DNA from: Thermoplasmatota archaeon
GTDB lineage: Archaea > Thermoplasmatota > E2 > DHVEG-1
Length of the DNA: 22,573 nucleotides
Direction: 5' to 3'
NCBI GenBank assembly: GCA_022866015.1
Contig: JALHTX010000287.1
Coordinates: 1-22,573, forward strand
Shown: positions 8,485 through 15,267 of the stretch, one piece after another
Layout of the letters: each line of letters opens with the position of its first letter
Position numbering within the stretch: the stretch's first letter is position 1
Program-made: the position numbers and the translations under genes
Notes under the pieces: generated by a model
The model's database searches: none
Seen by the model: the letters and a program-made list of their open reading frames with translations, nothing else
What the model was told of the DNA's origin: nothing

Positions 8485-9054
8485 ATGGAAATAAAAAATA
8501 TCAAAAAAAGAATATTCGTTCTAATAATATTACTGGTAATGTTTTTTGTAATCTACTATGCTGAAGGAGAAATAATTAATTCTACAAAATCTGAGATTAC
8601 CAAATCTTCTTTAAATTTAACCAGAGTTGAAAATGAGCGAGATTCAGCAATAGTAACTTTGAATTTAATTCAAAGTCAATTGGAAAAAAATAATTCAGAA
8701 TTACAACAGTTGAAATCTGGGGATATATATCACTTGCATGATCCAACCATGCAAGAAGTAACTGATTTTATTAGCACTTCTGAAGATGCTGTGATAGGCG
8801 AATCTCCAACAAAAATGATAAACAGTTCAAAGAATCAAGGTATACGATGTGCATATGTCATAGTTTATATGATAAATGTGGAAAGTCGTTATCTAATAGG
8901 ATTTGATACTATTGATGAAGGAATGATATATTTTGAATGGGGAGTTTTTAAGGCAATACCAAAAATTGGTGTTAACTATAATGAATGTGTACTTGATACC
9001 AACTATAAACCTGGAAAAACTGATATTATATCTGATATTGTTGTTATATGGTAA
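8485..9054 (+). CDS. Degenerate paralogue of the transglutaminase-like protein
   Basis: 189 residues with the same plan as the gene before it: transmembrane segment (about 10-26), coiled coil (35-78), then HLHDPTMQEV and NQGIRCAYV, which align with HDPTYSEV and KQGIRCAYV upstream. The triad is gone. The segment holding the nucleophile Cys is shortened and reads IGESPTKMINSS, the GHAIVAF histidine is replaced (SRYLIGF), and FEPQSDD has become FEWGVFK. It looks like an inactive partner from tandem duplication, perhaps forming a coiled-coil heteromer with its neighbour. The frame is intact, which argues for a retained function rather than decay. Confidence 0.65.
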   Translation: MEIKNIKKRIFVLIILLVMFFVIYYAEGEIINSTKSEITKSSLNLTRVENERDSAIVTLNLIQSQLEKNNSELQQLKSGDIYHLHDPTMQEVTDFISTSEDAVIGESPTKMINSSKNQGIRCAYVIVYMINVESRYLIGFDTIDEGMIYFEWGVFKAIPKIGVNYNECVLDTNYKPGKTDIISDIVVIW

Positions 9055-9213
9055 ATCAGCATAAAGAGATTCATGAAAAATAAGTATCTATCTTTTTTTC
9101 GCCTGTTGATATATAGAGATCTTAATAAATTGTTGTTTTTAACCTATTTCTTCTCTAAGAAATGTTTAAGTTTGGTTATTATATATCACATTTATATTTT
9201 TGGGGGAAAAATT

Positions 9214-9378
9214 ATGAGGAAAAGGATAGGAATATTTTTAGTATGTATAATGCTAGTTACTTCATGTATAATGGTTATTTTTCCTGGTGTTGATTATCCA
9301 CTAAGATATAAAGAAACATCAAGAAGCAAGAAAATACAAAAATCTATAAATAAGAATATTGAAAAAATAAAAAAATAA
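9214..9378 (+). CDS. Tiny secreted or lipoprotein-like ORF
   Basis: 54 residues: a signal-peptide-like front (MRKRIGIFLVCIMLV) with a possible lipobox LVTSC, then a short lysine-rich tail. The start at 9214 is chosen over an ATG at 9073 because TGGGGGA lies eight bases before it, a TATA-like TTTATATTT sits just upstream, and the extra 47 residues look random. The signal resembles those of larger surface proteins, so this could be a truncated remnant as well as a real small secreted peptide. A T6 run follows the stop codon. Confidence 0.4.
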   Translation: MRKRIGIFLVCIMLVTSCIMVIFPGVDYPLRYKETSRSKKIQKSINKNIEKIKK

Positions 9379-9490
9379 TTACTTTTTTATTCCTCATCAA
9401 TACTTGTTTTTTCAATGAAACGATAACGAACAAGCTGCTAAATAGTAAAGTTTATAAATTAAACATACTTAACAGATGTTAATTTGGGGG

Positions 9491-9553
9491 AGTTGATTGG
9501 TACGTTATTTCTATTTTATTCCTAACCTCCTTCATCTCCTTTACCAATCAATT
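9491..9553 (+). ncRNA. Stem-loop RNA candidate 3
   Basis: AGTTGATTGGTA (9491-9502) pairs with TACCAATCAATT (9542-9553), eleven Watson-Crick pairs plus one G-U, around a 39-base pyrimidine-rich loop. A TATA-like TTTATAAATT at 9451-9460 is spaced for transcription to start near 9481, just before a G-run (TTTGGGGG). The loop holds AACCTCC and ATCTCCTT, complementary to Shine-Dalgarno motifs. A T-run follows at about 9560-9566. The layout copies that of the two stem-loops at 6699 and 6870. It is non-coding by inspection; expression is inferred. Confidence 0.4.
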
Positions 9554-9598
9554 AACCCATATTTTTAAAAAGAGAAGTTTTTAACCAAAAAATTGTTT

Positions 9599-9625
9599 TG
9601 AAATAATGATTTGAGGGAAGAATAT
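9599..9625 (+). promoter_or_regulatory. Repeated leader, copy A (diverged)
   Basis: TGAAATAATGATTTGAGGGA and a few more bases directly precede the zinc-ribbon ATG. It is a diverged match to the leader at 9797, 21794 and 22515: GAAATnnTGnTTTGAGGG. GAGGG acts as the ribosome binding site, eight bases from the ATG. TTTTTAACC lies about 19 bases before it. Confidence 0.45.
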
Positions 9626-9799
9626 ATGGGAAAATTAACCTCGACATTTAATTGTTCAAATTGTAGTAAAACATTATGGTTAAAATATTATAAACTTCCT
9701 GATTGAAAAACAGTTTGTCCAGAATGTTATTATCTTTATAAAAATACAGAAGAAATAAATAAACAATTGAAAAGAAAAAACGAAATTCAACGTCTCTGA
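9626..9799 (+). pseudogene. Small zinc-ribbon protein interrupted by one in-frame TGA
   Basis: Read through one TGA at 9704-9706, this frame gives 57 positions: CSNC at 10-13, the TGA at position 27, CPEC at 31-34, then a lysine-rich helical tail. The four cysteines form a normal zinc ribbon only if the whole frame is translated. The context LPD-TGA-KTVCPEC would suit tryptophan, which needs a one-base change from TGG. The start is well supported by GAGGG in leader copy A. It is called a pseudogene as the simplest reading; recoding is considered under findings. Its final TGA overlaps leader copy B. A DNA- or RNA-binding role is typical of such ribbons but unproven. Confidence 0.5.
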
Positions 9800-9820
9800 A
9801 ATTGTAGTTTGAGGGAAAAA
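9797..9820 (+). repeat. Repeated leader, copy B
   Basis: TGAAATTGTAGTTTGAGGGA matches the first 20 bases of copy D at 22541 exactly. Unlike the other copies, no start codon follows within ribosome-binding distance; the sequence runs into an AT-rich stretch and a hairpin. It may mark a lost downstream gene. Confidence 0.6.
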
Positions 9821-9852
9821 AATATTTTAAAACAAATATATAAAAAAATAAA

Positions 9853-9872
9853 GGGTGGTTTAGTTATCACCC
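9853..9872 (-). terminator. Hairpin terminator of the acidic peptide gene
   Basis: GGGTG (9853-9857) pairs with CACCC (9868-9872) around ten bases. On the minus strand it comes 12 bases after the acidic peptide stop codon and is followed by a T-rich run (TTTATTTTTTTATA), the layout of an intrinsic terminator. Confidence 0.5.
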
Positions 9873-9884
9873 ATTAAATAGTAA

Positions 9885-9971
9885 TTACCCTTGCGAATCC
9901 TCTTCCTCTTCTTTCTCTTCTTCCTCTTCTTCCTCTTCTTCTTGTCTATGTTTTTTCTTGAATAATTGCAT
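9885..9971 (-). CDS. 28-residue glutamate-rich peptide
   Basis: Starts MQLFKKKHRQ, then nine glutamates, one lysine, four glutamates and DSQG. The ATG has GAGGT four bases before it, which is what singles out this frame over an overlapping Lys/Arg-rich frame with no ribosome site. The acidic tract is coded by a nine-base tandem unit GAAGAAGAG (three exact copies and one with a single change), which can grow or shrink in frame. A hairpin and T-run follow the stop. Function is unknown; highly acidic tails in archaea often bind basic proteins or nucleic-acid-binding partners, but no such role is shown here. Confidence 0.5.
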   Translation of the reverse strand: MQLFKKKHRQEEEEEEEEEKEEEEDSQG

Positions 9972-10138
9972 ATATATACCTCGATTAGATTTATTCTGTA
10001 TTTTAAATTCATTAATAAATAAATCGTTTTTGGAAACTTATTATTGCTTAACAAAGTTGGCTAGGTTTTAACTCTTAAAACAAAAAGGTAAAACAAAATA
10101 AATATATAAAAAACAATGCTATCAAATAGTAAAATACT

Positions 10139-10780
10139 ATGAAAATAGACGAAAAAAGAAAAAACCTTGTAGAATCACTAAAAAAACAAGGAAGAATAAA
10201 AACAAAAGAAATAGAAAAAGCATTCTTAGAAATACCAAGAGAAGAATTTATACCACCTATTTTTAAACAGTATGCATACTCAGATACACCACTAGAAATA
10301 GGACAAGGTCAAACAATATCAGCACCACATATGATAGCAATAATGTGCGAAGAACTAGACCTAAAAAAAGACCAAAAAATACTAGAGATAGGCACAGGCT
10401 CAGGATACCATGCAGCAATAGTTGCAAAAATAATAGAACCAAATGGTCAAGTATATACAATAGAAAGACACAAAAACCTAGCAGAAAAAGCAAAACAAAA
10501 CCTTAAAAACACAAACATCAAGAATGTAACAGTTGAAATAGGAGATGGCTCAGAAGGACTTGCAAAATATGCACCATATGATAGAATATATGTAACATGT
10601 GCAGCACCAAGTATACCACAACCGTTAATTGAACAATTAAAAGACCCTGGTAAAATGTTAATACCTGTTGGAGGCACTATTTGCACATTATATCTCTTGG
10701 AAAAAAATAATGGAAAAATAAAAAAAGAAAATCATGGTGGATGCGCTTTTGTCCCGCTCATAGGTAAATATGGCCACTAA
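10139..10780 (+). CDS. pcm: Protein-L-isoaspartate O-methyltransferase
   Basis: 213 residues, normal for archaeal PIMT. It transfers a methyl group from S-adenosylmethionine to L-isoaspartyl residues of damaged proteins, starting their repair. The SAM site ILEIGTGSGYHAAI is at 81-94, the substrate loop GQGQTISAPHM at 56-65, and the post-II motif YDRIYVTCAAPSIPQPLIEQ follows. A TATA-like AAATATATAAAA about 30 bases before the ATG and the absence of a ribosome site point to a nearly leaderless mRNA. The stop codon overlaps by four bases the end of the convergent adenosine-specific kinase gene. Confidence 0.95.
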   Translation: MKIDEKRKNLVESLKKQGRIKTKEIEKAFLEIPREEFIPPIFKQYAYSDTPLEIGQGQTISAPHMIAIMCEELDLKKDQKILEIGTGSGYHAAIVAKIIEPNGQVYTIERHKNLAEKAKQNLKNTNIKNVTVEIGDGSEGLAKYAPYDRIYVTCAAPSIPQPLIEQLKDPGKMLIPVGGTICTLYLLEKNNGKIKKENHGGCAFVPLIGKYGH

Positions 10781-11280
10781 AGCTTATAACCAATATCACG
10801 TAAAAATTTTTTACGCCAAACAAAATCTTCTTTGTTTTCTACACCCTTAGGAATAAAACCGTCGATCACACCTAAAACACCACGGCCTTTACCATCCGCA
10901 TTTTTTGATTCTGCAATAACAACAATTGTAGGATTTGCAGTGGCACAATAAATATTACAAACCTGAGGATTATTTTTTATAGCATTTAAAACATTTAAAG
11001 GAAAACAATTCTTCATAAACACAATAAAACTATGACCAGTACCAATTGCAAGAGCGTTTTTTTCTGCAAGTTTTTTCAAAACTTCATCGTTACCTTCAAC
11101 TCTAACTTTACATGCACCGCTAGCTTCACAAAAAGCAACAGCAAATTTTGCAGAAGGAACACTATTTGCCATAGACTCATAAAGGTCTTCAACAGATTTT
11201 ATAAAATGAGTTTGACCAAAAATAAAATTCATGTCATCAGGTTTTTCTATTCTAACAGTTTTAATTTCAATATCCTCCAT
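10777..11280 (-). CDS. Adenosine-specific kinase (DUF355 family)
   Basis: 167 residues from the ATG at 11280; a TTG at 11301 would add seven residues. The sequence matches the small archaeal/bacterial family (Pfam Adenosine_kin): KPDDMNFIFGQTHFIKSVED at the front, FAVAFCEASGACKVR, IGTGHSFIVFMKN, NIYCATANPTIVV and GRGVLGVIDG. A crystal structure of a homologue led to the adenosine-specific kinase name; its physiological role is still thin. GGGGAG lies 13 bases before the ATG, rather far, so the TTG start is not excluded. It is convergent with pcm, with a four-base overlap of the two stop regions. Confidence 0.85.
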   Translation of the reverse strand: MEDIEIKTVRIEKPDDMNFIFGQTHFIKSVEDLYESMANSVPSAKFAVAFCEASGACKVRVEGNDEVLKKLAEKNALAIGTGHSFIVFMKNCFPLNVLNAIKNNPQVCNIYCATANPTIVVIAESKNADGKGRGVLGVIDGFIPKGVENKEDFVWRKKFLRDIGYKL

Positions 11281-11580
11281 AATAATCTCATTTCTCCCCA
11301 AAATTAAATTTTATATGAAAAATACATAGTATTATTTAAAATATATTATTTGAAAAAAAGGAAGAATAGGTTTAATTAGATTATTTTTTATCTATTCTTT
11401 TATTTTTGCTTGTTTTCTAGGACTTTTAGATATATAAGAAATCTGCTTTGATAGAAACATAATAAGTAAAAATACAAATTATGTTTTAATCTACTTATTT
11501 ATATACATAACTACCTGTACAATCACCTACACAACAAAAATAACAATAAATTGTATCTTAACAAAAAATTAAAAAAAGAA
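11281..11580. other. Gene-free region between two minus-strand units
   Basis: AT-rich. It holds the upstream region of the kinase gene, an 8-bp stem AAGAATAG (11362-11369) with CTATTCTT (11392-11399), and two interleaved 8-bp inverted repeats at 11455-11499. The A-run at about 11562-11580 is an oligo-T terminator for the ribosomal protein operon on the minus strand. A 63-codon plus frame here is only the complement of L24e. Confidence 0.5.
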
Positions 11581-11763
11581 TTATTTTTTAGAATAATACT
11601 TACTCCAACGAACACGTCGAGGTATACGCTTCAAATTAAGCATGTTTATCTGGCATTTAAGTTTACAAAAATAAAGAACTGTTCCATCTTTTTTACCATA
11701 GATTTTACCAGTACCAGGTTCTATTTCATCTCCACAAAATGAACATTTACGTCGCTCAACCAT
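11581..11763 (-). CDS. rpl24e: 50S ribosomal protein L24e
   Basis: 60 residues, full length. The zinc motif is complete: CSFC at 8-11 and CKLKC at 33-37. The basic tail NLKRIPRRVRWSKYY contacts 23S rRNA in homologous ribosomes. It is last in the L7Ae-S28e-L24e operon; GAGG lies eight bases before its ATG. The stop codon is followed at once by T-rich sequence on this strand. Confidence 0.97.
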   Translation of the reverse strand: MVERRKCSFCGDEIEPGTGKIYGKKDGTVLYFCKLKCQINMLNLKRIPRRVRWSKYYSKK

Positions 11764-11774
11764 AAACTTAACCT

Positions 11775-11987
11775 CTAACGTGGTCCACCAAGTCTTCTTG
11801 CTTCACGCTGTGTCTCACCAAGCATTAATATATCACCAAGTTGAACCGGACCCATAACATTACGAGTAATAATTTTACCTTTATCAATTCCATCAAGTAC
11901 CCTTATTTTAACTTGTGATGCTTCACCAGCCATACCGGTACGGTCGATTATTTCTACTACTTCACAAGGTGTTCCTTCTACAGCCAT
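11775..11987 (-). CDS. rps28e: 30S ribosomal protein S28e
   Basis: 70 residues, standard length. The OB-fold signature is visible: VEIIDRTGMAGEASQVKIRV, GKIITRNVMGPVQLGDIL, and the C-terminal ETQREARRLGGPR, which is nearly invariant in S28e. It lies in the mRNA channel region of the small subunit in homologous ribosomes. Its ATG follows the L7Ae stop by six bases, and GTGAT overlapping that stop acts as the ribosome site, so translation is probably coupled. Confidence 0.97.
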   Translation of the reverse strand: MAVEGTPCEVVEIIDRTGMAGEASQVKIRVLDGIDKGKIITRNVMGPVQLGDILMLGETQREARRLGGPR

Positions 11988-11993
11988 ATTCTA

Positions 11994-12371
11994 TCACTGT
12001 TGTTTTTTAATTTTAAGTGGTTCTATTTTTTTGATAAGAGTTTCAATTCCTACTTTGTCTTTTCCAGGGTTTGTAATTGCTACTGCTGCAGTACTAACCT
12101 TTAAACCCGCAGCACTACCTAGTTCATCCTTACTTGGGACATATGCATAGGGCGTGTTTTTTTCTTCGCATAAAACTGGCATATGCGCAAGTATTTCTTC
12201 AGGTGTTATGTCTTCAGCCATTACTACTAGTTTTGCTTGTCCACGTTCTACTTGTTTTGTAACTTCATTTGCTCCTTTACTGATTTTGCCATTATCTCTA
12301 GCTTTTTCTACAAGATCATAGGCTAAATCTTGGATTTCTTTTGGTGTTTGAAATTTTACATACATTGGCAT
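11994..12371 (-). CDS. rpl7ae: Ribosomal protein L7Ae (kink-turn binding)
   Basis: 125 residues. In archaea L7Ae is a 50S protein and also a core subunit of box C/D and H/ACA ribonucleoproteins and of RNase P, binding kink-turn RNA. Signature pieces: KISKGANEVTKQVERGQAKL at about 34-53, VVMAEDITPEEILAHMPVLC, and VPSKDELGSAAG. It heads the operon; AGGAGG ten bases before the ATG is the strongest ribosome site in the window. A TATA-like element at 12451-12459 is flanked by a 7-bp inverted repeat (separate entry). Some archaeal L7Ae proteins repress their own mRNA through a leader kink-turn; I could not identify one here. Confidence 0.97.
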   Translation of the reverse strand: MPMYVKFQTPKEIQDLAYDLVEKARDNGKISKGANEVTKQVERGQAKLVVMAEDITPEEILAHMPVLCEEKNTPYAYVPSKDELGSAAGLKVSTAAVAITNPGKDKVGIETLIKKIEPLKIKKQQ

Positions 12372-12432
12372 AGTTTTTTAGCCTCCTTATTTTTAAGCTT
12401 TCATAGACATATTATTACTAGATATGTAAAGC

Positions 12433-12470
12433 ACTTGAATACAGGTCTATTATAAAAAGGTTGTTCAAGT
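12433..12470 (-). promoter_or_regulatory. L7Ae operon promoter flanked by inverted repeat
   Basis: ACTTGAA (12433-12439) and TTCAAGT (12464-12470) are a perfect 7-bp inverted repeat 24 bases apart. Between them is TATAAAAAG (12451-12459), read on the minus strand as CTTTTTATA, the likely TATA region for the ribosomal protein operon. The symmetry around it suggests an operator, although seven base pairs in AT-rich DNA can arise by chance. Confidence 0.35.
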
Positions 12471-12482
12471 AAAAAAATATTT

Positions 12483-13613
12483 TTAAGTTAAAGGTATTTT
12501 TTCTACTTCAAGTCTGTCTGCAGTAGGATATTCTTCAACAATGTAACACTCAAAATTATTTTCTTTGAAAAACTTTAAATTTTTTTCTAAAATCCAAATA
12601 GCAAGCTCAATTCTTTTTTTATCAAGATCAATATTCACATATTTGTTTTGTATTTTTAGAGTGCTAACTAATAATTTATAAATTTCGTTTACTGATTTAT
12701 TTTTTGAAACAACAATGCCTTTTAGCAGTGTTCCATCATTTGTTATTATATCACTTTTTTTTGCTATATTTTCTGCACGACGTTTAATTCGGTTTCTAAG
12801 CTGTATCCCATCTTTAAAAGAAGATGAACAATAATGAACTCCTATCTGTAAATCAGCATTTACAATTCTTTTAATAACATTATAAGCAGTTTGTTGACTA
12901 TTTTTTACAGCTGACGATATATCATCTTTAACTGTGAAATCTTTACTATTAAGTTCTTTAGCATTTGTCTCGGAATATTCAAGTTCATTTAAATTAACCC
13001 ACGAAACATTATTTTCACTTGCCCATTTAACAAGTAAAAAAATATCTGTTTCAAAACCTGGGATTACCGGTATTTCAAATGCTACATCACAATCAAGCGT
13101 AATTGATTTTTTAATATATTTTAAAAAAGGTGCATCTTGCATTTTCTCCCAATAAATAGGCATCGGGTGAAAACGTATTTCATCAAGACCTGCAGCTACC
13201 AATTCATCAATGTACTCGCCATTTTTTAAACCAGAGGTATAAAGATGTATATGAAAATCACTTCCAAATTCATTTTTTAAAAGAGAAATATATCCTTTGG
13301 TTCTTTTCCATTTAATAAGTGGATCACCACCAGTAATACCTGCTCCTTTTGCTTCAATGTATTTTGCTTCGAGGATTAGTTTTTCTGTATCATTTTCATT
13401 AGATAATTCCCATTCATCTGCAAAAATTTTATCTTTTCCGATTTTTTTCTCACTTAAAGGACAATAAAAACAAGATGCAGGACATAATCCTGTTACAAGT
13501 AAAACCATTTTTGAACCCTCTGCACACATTCTGCATGCAGGTGACAGAAGCTTTGTATATATACTTTCATTAAACCAGTTTACGATTTTTTGCATAAATT
13601 TATTCCAATCCAC
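12483..13613 (-). CDS. Radical SAM protein related to PFL-activating enzyme (COG2108-like)
   Basis: 376 residues. The radical SAM cluster motif CPASCFYC has cysteines at 44, 48 and 51; GAGITGGDPL is the SAM-contact glycine motif. Two more cysteines in CRMC (27 and 30) precede it, as in the uncharacterised archaeal group related to pyruvate formate-lyase activase. The C-terminal third (from about 235) is lysine-rich and less conserved-looking. The substrate is unknown. The start is uncertain: GTG at 13613 overlaps radB by 14 bases, while an ATG at 13595 begins four bases after the radB stop. Either way it is cotranscribed with radB. T7 follows the stop. Confidence 0.85.
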   Translation of the reverse strand: MDWNKFMQKIVNWFNESIYTKLLSPACRMCAEGSKMVLLVTGLCPASCFYCPLSEKKIGKDKIFADEWELSNENDTEKLILEAKYIEAKGAGITGGDPLIKWKRTKGYISLLKNEFGSDFHIHLYTSGLKNGEYIDELVAAGLDEIRFHPMPIYWEKMQDAPFLKYIKKSITLDCDVAFEIPVIPGFETDIFLLVKWASENNVSWVNLNELEYSETNAKELNSKDFTVKDDISSAVKNSQQTAYNVIKRIVNADLQIGVHYCSSSFKDGIQLRNRIKRRAENIAKKSDIITNDGTLLKGIVVSKNKSVNEIYKLLVSTLKIQNKYVNIDLDKKRIELAIWILEKNLKFFKENNFECYIVEEYPTADRLEVEKIPLT

Positions 13614-14256
13614 TAGAAGTTATTGTAAAAGTCGCTGTTTTTCCTTCAGGTTGAGATCTATGCTTCATAATTATCGCAGTTCTTTTTCCAACACCTGTTT
13701 TTTCAAGTTTTATACTAGTCTTTATCATGTGTTCTGTTTCACGATGAGTAAAAGGTTTTATTTCACCATTTTTATCAGTATATACTTGCTCGGATACAAG
13801 AACAAAAATATCTTTTTTCCTTGCAGCTATTTGCATACTACCCATTTGCCTTAGAAAAGAACGCATTGTTGCTTCTTTATCCTCTTCAAGATGCATCCTA
13901 TAAAAAAGATTCAAAGTATCAACAACAATTAACTCAACGTCATTATTATCAATTGCTTCTTTTATCATTTTCTCCTGAGAATCAAAAGAATCAGGCATAA
14001 AAAACATTATATTATCAAGGATTTTTTTAAAGTTATAATCCTTTTTGCACATTTGATTAAGCCTTTCAATTGAAACACCTTCGCTATCAACAAATGCAAC
14101 CTTTTTTCCTAAGCTTGCACATTCACGAGTAGCTTGCAAACAGAGATTTGATTTACCGCTACCTGCTTCTCCGTAAACTTCGGTAATTGTCCCGCTTTCT
14201 ATTCCTCCACCTAAAAGATCATCAAGGGGTTTACATTTAAGCTTAAGATGTTTCAT
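13600..14256 (-). CDS. radB: DNA repair and recombination protein RadB
   Basis: 218 residues, the size of archaeal RadB, a short RecA/RadA paralogue made of the core ATPase without the N-terminal helix-hairpin-helix domain. LDDLLGGGIESGTITEVYGE leads into Walker A GEAGSGKS at 29-36; Walker B is LIVVD at 109-113. ARKKDIFVLVSEQVY and KTGVGKRTAIIMKHRSQPEG fit the DNA-binding loop region and basic C-terminus. RadB is thought to assist RadA strand exchange. It lies directly upstream of and touching the radical SAM gene, with its own upstream region of 60 bases separating it from the thiolase gene. Confidence 0.92.
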   Translation of the reverse strand: MKHLKLKCKPLDDLLGGGIESGTITEVYGEAGSGKSNLCLQATRECASLGKKVAFVDSEGVSIERLNQMCKKDYNFKKILDNIMFFMPDSFDSQEKMIKEAIDNNDVELIVVDTLNLFYRMHLEEDKEATMRSFLRQMGSMQIAARKKDIFVLVSEQVYTDKNGEIKPFTHRETEHMIKTSIKLEKTGVGKRTAIIMKHRSQPEGKTATFTITSSGLE

Positions 14257-14316
14257 TTTACTAACATTAGGTCAGTATCAATTCAAATAAAAACTTTTTT
14301 GAAATAACTTTAAAGA

Positions 14317-15231
14317 TTAACTTATCCTTTTTTTAAGAATACATGCTTTACAAAGCTTTTGACTTGTTGGTTCACCACAAATTATGCATTTACTTATAAT
14401 TGCTTGAGGATATTTTTCTAAAAGCATATCTTTTATCGTATCATAACTATTTAGAATACTATGACGCGCTCCAGGAGTTTGATACTCAAGAGCATCAACT
14501 ATATTTCTAAAACTACCGCGCAATGCTCTAGTAGAATAAGGACACTCTGCATCTTGAAACTGTAAATTTTTTAAAATCGCATACAGCATATTTTCTTTCT
14601 CAGGAATACTACGCAGTGGCATTATGCGTGGGATAAGACCTGGTTGAACTTTTTTATGTGGACCCAGACGCGCTAATTTTTTTATATCACCACTAACAAA
14701 ATTCATAAGAACAGACTGAGCCATATCATCAAGATTATGACCTGTTGCAAGTTTTGTAACACCTAATTCTTTTGATTTCTGATTCAAACAAAGTCTTCTA
14801 AAGACACCACAATAGCTACATTCACCAAGTTCATCTTTTTTTGCAGCTATTTCATCCATTGTAAAACCTGTTACTTCTTTAAAAGATATAATATAAGACT
14901 CAACATCTAAAAGTTTACAGTTGTTTTTAATATATTTTATACTCTTATCTCTATATCCTTTTATTCCTTCATCAACTGTTATACAAATAATTTGAATATC
15001 AGATCTTTTTGAAAAAATATCATGCATTACATGAAGAGTAGTAATACTGTCTTTACCACCAGATACAGCAACACCTATCTTTGCAGGACCATGGGTTTTA
15101 CCTTGTTTTTTAATATCTTTTTTTACTCTTCTTTCAAAATACTCAATAAAATGATCACGGCACAGATGAGTGCCGTTATACCTTATATAGGTTACAGATT
15201 GTTTCTTACATTTACTACAAATCTTAGTCAT
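14317..15231 (-). CDS. tRNA 2-thiolation enzyme, TtuA/NcsA (Ncs6/CTU1) family
   Basis: 304 residues. The PP-loop ATP pyrophosphatase motif VAVSGGKDS is at 54-62. Two zinc sites frame the protein: CSKC with Cys24 and His27 at the front, and CIICGEPTSQKLCKAC (Cys282, 285, 294, 297) at the end. Cys138, Cys141 and Cys230 match the three cysteines that bind the [4Fe-4S] cluster in TtuA. Family members thiolate U34 or T54 of tRNA using ubiquitin-like or inorganic sulfur donors; which position is modified cannot be told here. No ribosome site is seen and AT-rich DNA lies upstream, so it may be leaderless. Confidence 0.93.
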   Translation of the reverse strand: MTKICSKCKKQSVTYIRYNGTHLCRDHFIEYFERRVKKDIKKQGKTHGPAKIGVAVSGGKDSITTLHVMHDIFSKRSDIQIICITVDEGIKGYRDKSIKYIKNNCKLLDVESYIISFKEVTGFTMDEIAAKKDELGECSYCGVFRRLCLNQKSKELGVTKLATGHNLDDMAQSVLMNFVSGDIKKLARLGPHKKVQPGLIPRIMPLRSIPEKENMLYAILKNLQFQDAECPYSTRALRGSFRNIVDALEYQTPGARHSILNSYDTIKDMLLEKYPQAIISKCIICGEPTSQKLCKACILKKRIS

Positions 15232-15267
15232 TACAATAAACCAGGCAATAAATACAAAATAAAAAAG

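Noticed and set aside
9073..9213. Upstream extension of the tiny secreted ORF
   Set aside because: The ATG at 9073 lacks a ribosome site and would put 47 random-looking residues before a good signal peptide.
9860..10054. Lys/Arg-rich 64-codon minus-strand frame
   Set aside because: It overlaps the acidic peptide in another frame and lacks a ribosome site; the repeat tract alone produces its basic run.
11032..11307. 91-codon plus-strand frame over the adenosine-specific kinase
   Set aside because: Complementary shadow of a recognised conserved gene.
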